Assembly (NCBI GenBank): GCA_011369465.1
Contig: DRQG01000078.1
Location: 1-39,448 of the forward strand
From: Caldithrix abyssi
Lineage (GTDB): Bacteria; Calditrichota; Calditrichia; Calditrichales; Calditrichaceae
Direction of reading: 5' to 3'
DNA: 39,448 nucleotides
Shown: positions 31,532 through 39,448 of the stretch, in pieces
Layout of the letters: every line of letters begins with the position of its first letter
How positions within the stretch are numbered: position 1 is the stretch's first letter
The notes under the pieces: model-generated
Seen by the model: the letters and a program-made list of their open reading frames with translations, nothing else
What the model was told of the DNA's origin: nothing
Databases searched by the model: none
Translations under genes and position numbers: made by a program

Positions 31532-34042
31532 ATGGCAAAATCCGCAAAAAAATCCAAACGCCCCGAAAAACAAACCAAGCCGGCGCCGGCACCTTTTCGG
31601 TTATCCCATCGCGCTCAGGATGCGATTTTTCTTGTTCTGATCGCGGTGTTGCTGGTTTTTCTGCTGAAACCGTTTGTCATCGACGGGCTCTCGGCGCAGG
31701 GCGTTGACGTGGTTGCCTCCATCGGCAGCGGACACCAGATTAGCGAGTACCAAAAGGAAACGGGCGAACGGGCGCTCTGGAATCCATATATTTTTAGCGG
31801 AATGCCCATATATTACCGGCATCACCCGGTGGCCTTCTCTCTGGATAATCTGTTCGTAATTTTAGGCCGTTTGATTAACTCCGTTTTTATTTACTATTTG
31901 TTTGCCGCCATAGGGTTTTACCTGTTGGTGCGTTATCTCAAATTCAGCCCGGTCATCGCCTTTGCTGCCACAGTGGGCTATATTTTGATGCCCCACTACA
32001 AATCGCTTTTTCTGGAAGGGCATTTTACCAAATTTCGCGCTCTGATGGTTCTGCCCTGGGTGGTGCTTACTTTTAAATATTTTTTGGACCGGCGCACACT
32101 TTTGGCGGCGGCGTTGTTCAGCCTGGCCTTTGGCCTGCAGATCCGCACCCAACATTATCAGATTGTGTTTTATACGGCCCTGCTTATTTTTGCCGTCGGG
32201 GTCGGCCCGTTCATCCGCCATTTAGTGGATAAAGAATACAAACAATTCACCCGTTCAACAGCCATGCTTATAGCGGCGTTGGCCCTGGCGCTGGGGATGG
32301 CCGCCCAGCCTCTTTTTCTGGCCAAGGAATATTTACCCTATTCCAAACGGGGAAAAACCACCATCGATGTAAGCAATCCGAACCAGACTGAGCAGAAAAA
32401 ATCCGACGGGGTTTCCATGGACTACGCTACCCAGTGGTCCACCCATCCTGCGGAACTGTTCACCTGGATAGTGCCCCGTTTTTACGGCGGCATGTCGCAG
32501 GAAAAATACGATGGCAGCGAAGTGCCTCAGGCGCGCGGACAGGCCATTTCCGGTTATTGGGGCTATATGCCGTTTACTCAGAGCTACGAATATATGGGCG
32601 CCATAATGGTACTGCTGGCGGCCATAGGCTTTTTCTTTAATCGTAAAAACGGTTTTATACTGGCGCTGGCCATTTTCGGGGCGGTGCTCGTGCTGTTATC
32701 TTTCGGACGGCACCTGTCCTGGTTTTACAGTCTGTTTTATCACTATATTCCCTATTTCAATAAATTCCGCGCCCCGATGATGAGCGTAACGGTGAACTTT
32801 TTTATTGTTTCCCTTTTTGCCGCCTACGGTCTTCATTATTTGGCCCAAATTAAACGGGACACGTTTGATTGGAAGGAGCACAAAAGCCTGCTGATCATTT
32901 TAGGCGGTTTTTTGGCCCTCGGCGTCATTCTGTGGATTGCCGGTCAGACCTTTTCCTTCATAAAAGCCAGCGGCGAGCCATACCAGGGCCAATCGCTGGA
33001 GGCGGTACGCCGCATTCGGGCCGAATACTTCAACAAAGATGTCTTCCGCTACATCCTGCTTATCCTCGTCGCTGCAGGTCTCATTTTTGCCTATATCAAA
33101 AAGAAAATTAGTTTTACCATTGCCGCTCTTGTGTTGGCGATTATTACGCTGGTGGATCTGGTCAATATTCAATCACGGGTGCAAAAAAAATACATCAATA
33201 TGAAACGGTTGGAACGGCAATACTTCCGCGAAACCTCAACGGATCGTTTTCTGCTCAGCGACAGCAGCATGTACCGCATTTTCCCGGTCGGAAAACTGTT
33301 CGGGGATAATCGTTGGGCCTATTACCACCAGTCCATTGGCGGGTACACCCCAATAAAAATGTATGTAATTGAAGAACTGGTGGAAAAGAACATCCTCAAC
33401 GGCCCGGATAAAAATCTGCCCATTAACTGGAATGTGCTTAAAATACTCGACGTAAAATACGTTGTTCTGCAAGGCCGGGTGCAAAGCGATCATCTGAAAC
33501 TGGTACACAGCGATTCCGGGCAGAAATGGCTGACCTACCGATTCAACGAATTTTTACCCAGAGCCTTTTTTGTCGGCGGTTACAAAGTAATCAAAGACGA
33601 ATTCGAACGGCTGCATCTCATCAACAGTGCGGAGTTTGATCCGGCGAGTACGGCCATTGTGGAAGAAGAGATCGCCCAAAAGATCGAACAGCCCGATTCT
33701 GCCTGGACGCGCGTTACGGCATTCACCCCCAATCTGCGGGAGTTTGAGGTGTTCACGGATAAGCAGGCTCTGCTGGTGCTGTCCGAAGTGTATTATCCGC
33801 CGGGCTGGAAAATCAGTATAGACAATCAACCGGTAGAAAAGATCTATAAAACCGACCATGCCGTGCAGTCCATTGTAGTACCGGCGGGACGGCATACCGT
33901 TACCATGCGTTTTGCACCCGACTCCTATTACAATGATATCCGCATCGCCTGGATTTCGGTCGGCATTTTATATTTGGTGATTTTTGCTTCGCTTTTTCCT
34001 GCAATCCGTACCAGCGTAAGCCGCAAGAGTGCGCAAAGTTAA
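31532..34042 (+). CDS. YfhO-family multi-spanning membrane protein (GT-C-like)
   Basis: 836 residues with a charged N-terminus (Lys-rich) and about a dozen transmembrane helices between 30 and 560. SAQGVDVVASIGSGHQISEYQ, LWNPYIFSGMP and GHFTKFRALMVLPWV sit in the first loops, and SFGRHLSWFYSLFYHYIPYFNKFRAP is the characteristic YfhO region. The ~270-residue C-terminal part is extracytoplasmic. YfhO-type proteins are thought to be GT-C glycosyltransferases that use polyprenyl-phosphate sugars, for example on lipoteichoic acid in Bacillus. The GT2 polyprenyl-phosphate sugar synthase upstream would provide the donor (inference). CAGGAG precedes the ATG. Confidence 0.88.
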   Translation: MAKSAKKSKRPEKQTKPAPAPFRLSHRAQDAIFLVLIAVLLVFLLKPFVIDGLSAQGVDVVASIGSGHQISEYQKETGERALWNPYIFSGMPIYYRHHPVAFSLDNLFVILGRLINSVFIYYLFAAIGFYLLVRYLKFSPVIAFAATVGYILMPHYKSLFLEGHFTKFRALMVLPWVVLTFKYFLDRRTLLAAALFSLAFGLQIRTQHYQIVFYTALLIFAVGVGPFIRHLVDKEYKQFTRSTAMLIAALALALGMAAQPLFLAKEYLPYSKRGKTTIDVSNPNQTEQKKSDGVSMDYATQWSTHPAELFTWIVPRFYGGMSQEKYDGSEVPQARGQAISGYWGYMPFTQSYEYMGAIMVLLAAIGFFFNRKNGFILALAIFGAVLVLLSFGRHLSWFYSLFYHYIPYFNKFRAPMMSVTVNFFIVSLFAAYGLHYLAQIKRDTFDWKEHKSLLIILGGFLALGVILWIAGQTFSFIKASGEPYQGQSLEAVRRIRAEYFNKDVFRYILLILVAAGLIFAYIKKKISFTIAALVLAIITLVDLVNIQSRVQKKYINMKRLERQYFRETSTDRFLLSDSSMYRIFPVGKLFGDNRWAYYHQSIGGYTPIKMYVIEELVEKNILNGPDKNLPINWNVLKILDVKYVVLQGRVQSDHLKLVHSDSGQKWLTYRFNEFLPRAFFVGGYKVIKDEFERLHLINSAEFDPASTAIVEEEIAQKIEQPDSAWTRVTAFTPNLREFEVFTDKQALLVLSEVYYPPGWKISIDNQPVEKIYKTDHAVQSIVVPAGRHTVTMRFAPDSYYNDIRIAWISVGILYLVIFASLFPAIRTSVSRKSAQS

Positions 34043-34053
34043 GTTGAAGAATG

Positions 34054-34078
34054 AGCAATGATTTTCGTTCTCATTGCT
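34054..34078 (+). terminator. Weak stem-loop after the YfhO gene
   Basis: AGCAATGA (34054-34061) pairs with TCATTGCT (34071-34078) across a 9-base loop, followed by TTTGGG rather than a clear T-run. It lies 12 bases after the YfhO stop and before an AT-rich gene of different composition. It could end the upstream transcript, but the stem is low in GC, so this is a tentative call. Confidence 0.3.
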
Positions 34079-34159
34079 TTGGGCGTGATTGTTTTGAATT
34101 TGATTTTAATTTTACTTTACAATATATTAAATATAAATGATACTATGGTATAACTTATA

Positions 34160-35407
34160 TTGAATATTTTGGAAAACAAGCTATACAAAAGAACGGTTTT
34201 AGATAGGATCCTACCATATCTGAATACGAGAGATGTAATCGTTATTCAAGGCGCCCGGCAAACAGGGAAAACGTCTTTGCTAAAACTCTTAATAAGCTGC
34301 CTCAAGGATGAAGCATATTTTTTTATGGATTTGGAAGACAGCCGCTATCTGGATATTTGTGAAGAAGGTTGCGCTTCCGTTATGGAATACCTGAAACTTA
34401 AAGGGATTTCTGCGGATAAAAGGCTATTTCTGTTTATTGATGAGATTCAATATCTTTCCAATCCGTCATCTTTTATCAAGATAATGCATGACCACTATGA
34501 AAAGGTTAAACTTATCGTATCCGGTTCTTCCAGCTTCGAAATAAGAAGTAAATTCAAAGATTCTCTTGTGGGAAGAACGGTTACATTCGAACTGTTTCCC
34601 CTAAGTTTTGAAGAGTTTCTTATTTTTAAAGAAAAAAAATACAATTTAAAAGAAGCAGGTTCCTCATCGGTTTTGAGTAAAGAGTTAAGCCGGCTGTATT
34701 CGGAGTATGCGCTTTTTGGCGGTTATCCTAAAATTGTTTTGGCGGATTCGGGGGAGAAAAAAGAAGCCTATCTGCAACAGATTATCGATACCTATATCAA
34801 AAAGGATATTCGCGATTTGGCCAAAATAAGAGATATTGTGAAATTTAATAAATTTATATCCGCATTGTCTGCACAAAGCGGACAGCTTATCAATATTAAT
34901 GAGCTTTCCGGTACGACCGGTTTAGCCAGAAAAACAATTGAGCATTATCTGTTTATTCTTGAAAATACCTATATAATAAAGTTGCTATTTCCTTACTCCA
35001 GGAATATTCGCTCGGAGCTTTACAAGACTCCTAAAATATTTTTTTATGATACAGGTTTGTTACACATGCTTCATTTAAAAATGATTCCGTCTGTATTAAC
35101 AGGGCACTCGTTTGAAACATCGGTTTTCTCCGAATTCATAAAAAATACAAAAAGGGATACATTATTTTATTGGCGGACACAGGACAAAAAAGAGATAGAT
35201 TTTATTTACACCGGTTCTGGTAAAGCGATACCATTTGAGGTAAAATTGAATGCGGCAAGTTTAAAAACAACTGCGCTTTATTATTTTAGGGAAAAATATA
35301 ACACAGCTTCTTCCTATTGTGTAAGGATGGAAGGGCCGGCAGATCAAAAAAATATATATATTGATTACATTTATCCGTGGGAGATTAAACGCGTTACAAC
35401 CGTGTAG
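34160..35407 (+). CDS. AAA ATPase of the DUF4143 type
   Basis: 415 residues, the usual size of this family. Walker A is GARQTGKTS (about residue 31), Walker B LFLFIDEIQYL, sensor segment LIVSGSSSFEI, and GGYPKIVL. A DUF4143 C-terminal region follows, with a restriction-endonuclease-like core (YWRTQDKKEIDFIYTG, then FEVKLN). Members are scattered among genomes and often flank other accessory genes; activity is unproven. The start is TTG: the nearest in-frame ATG upstream (34145) runs into TAA two codons on, and no ATG precedes the Walker motif. Composition differs from its neighbours: 15 of the 60 bases from 34801 are G or C, against 35 of 60 from 35461. It probably arrived by transfer, interrupting a polysaccharide cluster. 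Confidence 0.85.
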   Translation: MNILENKLYKRTVLDRILPYLNTRDVIVIQGARQTGKTSLLKLLISCLKDEAYFFMDLEDSRYLDICEEGCASVMEYLKLKGISADKRLFLFIDEIQYLSNPSSFIKIMHDHYEKVKLIVSGSSSFEIRSKFKDSLVGRTVTFELFPLSFEEFLIFKEKKYNLKEAGSSSVLSKELSRLYSEYALFGGYPKIVLADSGEKKEAYLQQIIDTYIKKDIRDLAKIRDIVKFNKFISALSAQSGQLININELSGTTGLARKTIEHYLFILENTYIIKLLFPYSRNIRSELYKTPKIFFYDTGLLHMLHLKMIPSVLTGHSFETSVFSEFIKNTKRDTLFYWRTQDKKEIDFIYTGSGKAIPFEVKLNAASLKTTALYYFREKYNTASSYCVRMEGPADQKNIYIDYIYPWEIKRVTTV

Positions 35408-35416
35408 ATTTCCATT

Positions 35417-36706
35417 ATGAAAAAAGTACTCATCATCACCTACTACTGGCCGCCGGCGGGCGGGCCGGGCGTGCAGCGCGTTTTGAAATTCGTTAAATAT
35501 CTGCCCGACTACGGCTGGCAGCCCATTGTGCTTACGGTGCGGGACGGTGAGTTTATCGCTTTGGATGAAAGTTTACAGAAAGAGATTCCGGACGGACTGA
35601 AGGTTTACAAAACGAGAGCTCTCGAGCCGAATCTGTTATATAAAAAATTTGTAGGAATGGATAAACAGGCCATGATCCCCGATGCGGTTCTTACCGAAAA
35701 AGAGATCGATTGGAAAAAGAAATTTTCGCATTGGGTCCGGCTTAATCTTTTTCTGCCGGATGCAAAAATCGGCTGGCTGCCTTTCGCCGTAAAGAAAGGA
35801 AAGGATATCATTAGAGAAGAAAAACCGGATGTGTTGTTTTCCTCTTCACCGCCTCCAACAGTTCACCTGATTGCCAAAAAGCTGGCCGCATTTGCCAAAT
35901 TGAAATGGGTGGCCGATTTCCGCGACCCCTGGACCAATATCCATTATTACAATAAACTGCCCAAAAGCGCTATGGCCGAATGGTTGGATAAACGTCTGGA
36001 AGAAAGCGTGCTGAAAAAAGCCGACCGTATCACCGTGGTAAACGATGATTTTTTTGACCGGGTAGATGCCCCGAAAACCAGCATCATCAGCAACGGATTC
36101 GATTCTACAGACCGGCCGCCCATCGATAGCAAAAAACGTAACCCCCGCTTTACCATTCGTTATATGGGGTCTTTGAAAATCCGCCAATATGTGGAATCGT
36201 TCTTTAAGCTGGTGGGCGAATTGTGCAGCAAGAAAGAATTCACAGATAAAATATCAGTAGAATTGATCGGCAATATTTCGCCTGAGGTGCGGCAAAAGAT
36301 AGAACAGCACAATATTTCATGTCCCGTGCAGCTTATTCCTTATCAGAATCATGATGCGGTTCTGCAAAAAATTGCCGAGGCGGATTTGCTTCTGTTGTTC
36401 ATCGGCCGGAGCGACATGGCGCCTAAAATCATCAGCGGGAAGGTTTTCGAATATCTGATGGTTCAGAAACCCATTTTGGCCTATGGGCCGGTGGGCGGGG
36501 CGGCGGATGAACTGTTAAAGAAAACCGGTGCCGGCACTTTATTCGATTATGAAGATTACAACGGCGCCAAGGAATTTCTTTTATCTCTGTTAAAAAACTG
36601 GCAGGAAAACAAAAAATTTAGCAGATTTAACCACGAGGAAATAAATAAATATGAACGCAAGGCGCTCACCGGCAGACTTGCTTCTTTGTTCGAGGAACTG
36701 ACATGA
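35417..36706 (+). CDS. GT4-type glycosyltransferase
   Basis: 429 residues. The N-terminal Rossmann domain carries VLIITYYWPPAGGPGVQRVLKF, the opening common to GT4 enzymes of surface polysaccharide clusters. DFRDPWTNIHYYN and SIISNGFDSTD precede the donor-binding domain, in which GKVFEYLMVQKPILAYGPVGG holds the conserved Glu. It is cytoplasmic with no membrane helix. The nucleotide-sugar donor cannot be predicted. It begins nine bases after the AAA ATPase gene without a strong ribosome binding site, and its TGA overlaps the PIG-L start (ATGA). Confidence 0.9.
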   Translation: MKKVLIITYYWPPAGGPGVQRVLKFVKYLPDYGWQPIVLTVRDGEFIALDESLQKEIPDGLKVYKTRALEPNLLYKKFVGMDKQAMIPDAVLTEKEIDWKKKFSHWVRLNLFLPDAKIGWLPFAVKKGKDIIREEKPDVLFSSSPPPTVHLIAKKLAAFAKLKWVADFRDPWTNIHYYNKLPKSAMAEWLDKRLEESVLKKADRITVVNDDFFDRVDAPKTSIISNGFDSTDRPPIDSKKRNPRFTIRYMGSLKIRQYVESFFKLVGELCSKKEFTDKISVELIGNISPEVRQKIEQHNISCPVQLIPYQNHDAVLQKIAEADLLLLFIGRSDMAPKIISGKVFEYLMVQKPILAYGPVGGAADELLKKTGAGTLFDYEDYNGAKEFLLSLLKNWQENKKFSRFNHEEINKYERKALTGRLASLFEELT

Positions 36707-37338
36707 CCCATTTTCAGAAGATACTCATATTGGGGCCGCACACCGACGACGGCGAGTTCGGCTGTGGCGGCACTATCGCCCGTTTTGTGGAAGAAAAACG
36801 GGAAGTGTATTACGCTACTTTTTCCCTGGCCGAGGAATCGGTGCCGGAAGGTTTGCCCAAAGATATCCTGTTTACCGAAGTGCAGAATTCCAGCAAAGTA
36901 TTGGGCATTAAGGATGACCATCTGCTTATCTACCGCTACCCGGTGCGCAAATTTGCCCAGTACCGGCAGGAAATTCTGGAAGATTTGGTGCAACTGAAAA
37001 AAGATTTGGACCCCGATCTGGTGCTCATGCCCTCACCGCACGATCTGCATCAGGACCATTACACCATTGCCGTGGAGGGTTTGCGCGCCTTCAAGTTTAC
37101 GTCGATCCTCGGCTACGAGATGCCCTGGAATAATATCAATTTTGAAACACGCTCGTTTATTCACTTGCAGGAACGGCATATCGACATCAAGCTCAAATCG
37201 GTACAGTGTTACCGTTCGCAAACCGGACGAAAGTATGCCAATGCCGACTTTATTAAAGGATGGGCCAAAACCCGAGGCGTGCAATGCGGAGTAGATTTTG
37301 CGGAAACGTTTGAAGTGATCCGCTGGATCATTCGTTAA
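36703..37338 (+). CDS. PIG-L family deacetylase
   Basis: 211 residues, the standard length for single-domain PIG-L/LmbE. The zinc site is visible as PHTDDGEFGCGG (His and both Asp) near residue 12 and as HDLHQDH near 113. These enzymes remove acetyl from N-acetylglucosamine in lipid, thiol or antibiotic precursors. In a polysaccharide cluster the substrate is probably an amino-sugar unit (inference). The start overlaps the GT4 stop by four bases, so the two are coupled. Confidence 0.9.
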   Translation: MTHFQKILILGPHTDDGEFGCGGTIARFVEEKREVYYATFSLAEESVPEGLPKDILFTEVQNSSKVLGIKDDHLLIYRYPVRKFAQYRQEILEDLVQLKKDLDPDLVLMPSPHDLHQDHYTIAVEGLRAFKFTSILGYEMPWNNINFETRSFIHLQERHIDIKLKSVQCYRSQTGRKYANADFIKGWAKTRGVQCGVDFAETFEVIRWIIR

Positions 37339-37363
37339 ACAACAGTTTAAACAAGCGGACGCT

Positions 37364-38362
37364 ATGGAAAAAGAGCTGAAAGATTTTTACAAAAAACGTC
37401 ACGGCGGATACATAAAAAAAGAAGATGACGAGCGGTTTTTACAGGAACTGAACCGGACTTTGCAAAAAGCCGAACAGGCCGGTTATCGTGACCTGCCCAT
37501 CGAACACCCCTATATTTTTGTGTTTGGTCTGCCTCGTTCCGGAACCACATTGATCACTCAGCTTATAGCCCATGCGTTCGATATCGGTTACATTAACAAT
37601 TTTATGGCCAGGTTTTATCTGGCTCCGCTGCACGGCATTCGTCTTTCGCAAATCGTACTGGGAGAAAACCGGGAGACGAATTTCACCTCGGATTACGCCC
37701 GTACGAAGCTGCTTACCGATATTCACGAATTCGGGTATTTCTGGCGGTATTGGCTGAAGAAAGAAGAAATTCGCGGAATTACTCAGGCCGATCAGATTGA
37801 AAACGAGATCGACTGGGATGGATTAAAAATTACCTTGGCCAATATGCAGCAAGCATTCGGAAAGGGAATGGTCTTTAAAAACATCTTCGGTTCTTACCAT
37901 ACGGAACAGCTGAACCGTGTATTGCAAAAAGTGATTTGGGTTTACATCCGCCGCGATCCGCTGGACTCGGCCATATCCATCCTGGAAGCCCGCCGCAAAT
38001 ATTATGACGATTTAAATACCTGGTGGAGCTATATGCCCGTGGAATATGAAAAGATAAAAAACCTCGACTATTGGCGGCAAATCGCCGGACAGGTGTATTA
38101 TCTTCGCCGCTATTATAATCGGATCAGTAGCAGCCTACCCAATGTGATAACCATCGAATACAAGGAGTTAACTGCTAACCCCGGCGCTGTGTTGGCTGCC
38201 ATAAACCGTAAAGCGGGTGACTGGTACGACTATTCCTTTAAAACCGTTCAGGAACCGCCGGAGTCCTTCCCTTTCCGCAGCTATGCGGAAAGAGAGGAAC
38301 TGCGGGAGAAATTCAAGATCCTTATTAAGGAATTTGAACAGAAAGAAAACCATCATGTCTAA
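37364..38362 (+). CDS. Sulfotransferase family protein
   Basis: 332 residues. The 5'-phosphosulfate loop is FGLPRSGTTLITQL (about residue 54). The 3'-phosphate site is VYIRRDPLDSAIS (about 202). These are the two hallmarks of PAPS-dependent sulfotransferases. It is cytosolic with no signal peptide. Next to glycosyltransferases it likely sulfates a glycan precursor or a lipid-linked sugar. The last eight bases overlap the WbqC gene. A PAPS-synthesis operon is not in the window. Confidence 0.88.
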   Translation: MEKELKDFYKKRHGGYIKKEDDERFLQELNRTLQKAEQAGYRDLPIEHPYIFVFGLPRSGTTLITQLIAHAFDIGYINNFMARFYLAPLHGIRLSQIVLGENRETNFTSDYARTKLLTDIHEFGYFWRYWLKKEEIRGITQADQIENEIDWDGLKITLANMQQAFGKGMVFKNIFGSYHTEQLNRVLQKVIWVYIRRDPLDSAISILEARRKYYDDLNTWWSYMPVEYEKIKNLDYWRQIAGQVYYLRRYYNRISSSLPNVITIEYKELTANPGAVLAAINRKAGDWYDYSFKTVQEPPESFPFRSYAEREELREKFKILIKEFEQKENHHV

Positions 38363-39050
38363 AACCATGGCTATGCACCAGGCCAATTACATTCCGTGGC
38401 TCGGTTTTTTTTACAAGATTGCGCGGGCGGATGTATTTGTTTACCTGGATGTTGTGCAGTACCCGCGCGGACAGAGTTTTGCCGCCCGCAATCGTATCAA
38501 AACACCTAACGGCGCCGCCTTTTTAACCATACCGGTATCCATTCCTAAAGGGCATGAGGGGAAGGCCTTGTATTCCGAAGTCACCTTTGCCGACGATAAA
38601 TGGCGCGATAAACATATAAAATCGCTAACGCTTAACTACAAAAAAGCGCCGTTTTTTAATGACATTTTTCCGATGGTGCAGCAGCACATCGGCACAGCGC
38701 CCAACCTGCTGGAATTGAACATATCCTTAATTGAGAGTGTTTGCCGGCTGCTTAAAATAGATACCGAACGGATTCGCCTGTCTCAGATTTTGGATGATTT
38801 CGGACAAAAAACCGATTTGATTATTGATATTTGCCGCGCCGTTAACGCCGACGCCTATTTATCCGGCACAGGCGGCGGGCGTGATTATAACGATGAAAAC
38901 AAAATGAACGCAGCCGGGATTAACCTGATTTACAGCGATTTTAAACATCCTGTTTATAAACAGCTCTGGGGCGAATTCATCCCTAATCTGTCCGTTCTGG
39001 ATTTATTGTTCAACCTCGGACCGGATAGCCGGACTGTTTTATTGGGATAA
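38355..39050 (+). CDS. WbqC family protein
   Basis: 231 residues from ATG 38355, which overlaps the sulfotransferase stop; the open frame extends further upstream inside that gene, but the family begins MxxHQPxYxPWLGFF, matched here by [39 protein letters not shown] and [13 protein letters not shown] are further conserved segments. WbqC proteins occur in O-antigen and capsule clusters, often beside DegT-type aminotransferases; their biochemical role is not settled. Here a DegT family gene starts 34 bases later, fitting that pattern. Confidence 0.9.
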   Translation: MSKTMAMHQANYIPWLGFFYKIARADVFVYLDVVQYPRGQSFAARNRIKTPNGAAFLTIPVSIPKGHEGKALYSEVTFADDKWRDKHIKSLTLNYKKAPFFNDIFPMVQQHIGTAPNLLELNISLIESVCRLLKIDTERIRLSQILDDFGQKTDLIIDICRAVNADAYLSGTGGGRDYNDENKMNAAGINLIYSDFKHPVYKQLWGEFIPNLSVLDLLFNLGPDSRTVLLG

Positions 39051-39084
39051 TAATACAGCCATAAAAAATAAGGAAGATACAAAT

Positions 39085-39448
39085 ATGCCAACGATAACAT
39101 CCGTACCTTTACTGGACTTAAAAGCCCAATATGCTACCATTCGCGAGGAGATTGAACCGGTAATAAAGGAAGTCATAGAATCTCAATATTTTATTCTGGG
39201 CCCAAAGGTTAAGCAATTCGAAGAGCGGGTGGCCGCCTATTGCGGTACAAAATATGCGCTGGGGGTTTCATCGGGCACCGACGCCTTGCTTATCGCCCTG
39301 ATGGCTCTGGATATCGGCCCCGGAGACGAAGTCATCACCACCACCTATTCCTTTTTTGCCACGGCAGGATCAATCGCCCGGCTGGGGGCCACACCCGTTT
39401 TTGTTGACATCGATCCGCGCACATACAACATCGATCCGGCGCGTATCG
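39085..39448 (+). CDS. DegT/DnrJ/EryC1/StrS aminotransferase (partial)
   Basis: The window ends inside this gene; 121 codons are visible. ATG 39085 follows AAGGAAGA. The start reads [19 protein letters not shown], then [68 protein letters not shown], all diagnostic of PLP-dependent sugar aminotransferases. The PLP Lys lies beyond the window. These enzymes make amino sugars (for example 3-amino or 4-amino-6-deoxyhexoses) for surface glycans. The following genes should supply the rest of the pathway. Confidence 0.93.
   Translation, partial: MPTITSVPLLDLKAQYATIREEIEPVIKEVIESQYFILGPKVKQFEERVAAYCGTKYALGVSSGTDALLIALMALDIGPGDEVITTTYSFFATAGSIARLGATPVFVDIDPRTYNIDPARI

Overview
The window is a gene-dense bacterial segment from a Gram-negative member of the FCB group, most plausibly Calditrichota or a near relative (inference). 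Two large secreted proteins end in a type IX secretion (T9SS, type A) sorting domain with the NYPNPFN motif. There are several lipoproteins with lipoboxes, an outer-membrane barrel ending in Phe, and LolB-like (DUF4292) and DUF2851 family members. No rRNA, tRNA, CRISPR array or complete insertion sequence was seen.

Region by region. (a) 1-299 is non-coding and repeat-rich. (b) 300-9911 (minus) is a three-gene surface module: a 2133-residue beta-helix/VCBS/T9SS protein, a FecR-domain protein with Ig-like repeats, and an outer-membrane barrel. (c) 10093-12410 (minus) holds DUF2851, DUF350 and a lytic transglycosylase lipoprotein; a Cro/C1-type regulator diverges from DUF2851 across a repeat-containing intergenic region. 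(d) 12893-14800 (minus) holds a PtsN-like EIIA, a short-chain prenyl synthase and an NlpC/P60 lipoprotein. (e) 14922-20452 (plus) holds a second PtsN-like EIIA, a P-II-like protein, a Ser/Thr kinase with a PEGA domain, and an endonuclease Q-like domain fused to a full UvrD/PcrA helicase. (f) 20501-21541 is one reading frame broken by a single in-frame TAG, followed by an M29 aminopeptidase. (g) 22959-26822 holds a secreted NAGPA-type phosphodiester glycosidase with a T9SS tail and a MEMO-family lipoprotein. A roughly 250-bp element with 13-bp terminal inverted repeats and a 10-bp target duplication lies between them. (h) 26953-29411 holds a TPR lipoprotein and a DUF4292 lipoprotein. (i) 29423-39448 is a surface-polysaccharide region: two GT2 enzymes, a YfhO-type membrane protein, a GT4 enzyme, a PIG-L deacetylase, a sulfotransferase, a WbqC protein and the start of a DegT-family aminotransferase. 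An AT-rich AAA ATPase gene (DUF4143 type) sits inside it.

How they fit together (inference). Most of the window builds or modifies the cell envelope. The prenyl synthase can supply isoprenoid precursors. The GT2 with membrane helices and YfhO look like a polyprenyl-phosphate-sugar donor and user pair. The later genes make, deacetylate and sulfate sugars. The EIIA, P-II-like and kinase genes look like a signalling cluster without a transport PTS. The most unusual points are the EndoQ-UvrD fusion, the amber-interrupted gene, the small transposon-like insertion splitting a gene pair, and the signalling cluster.
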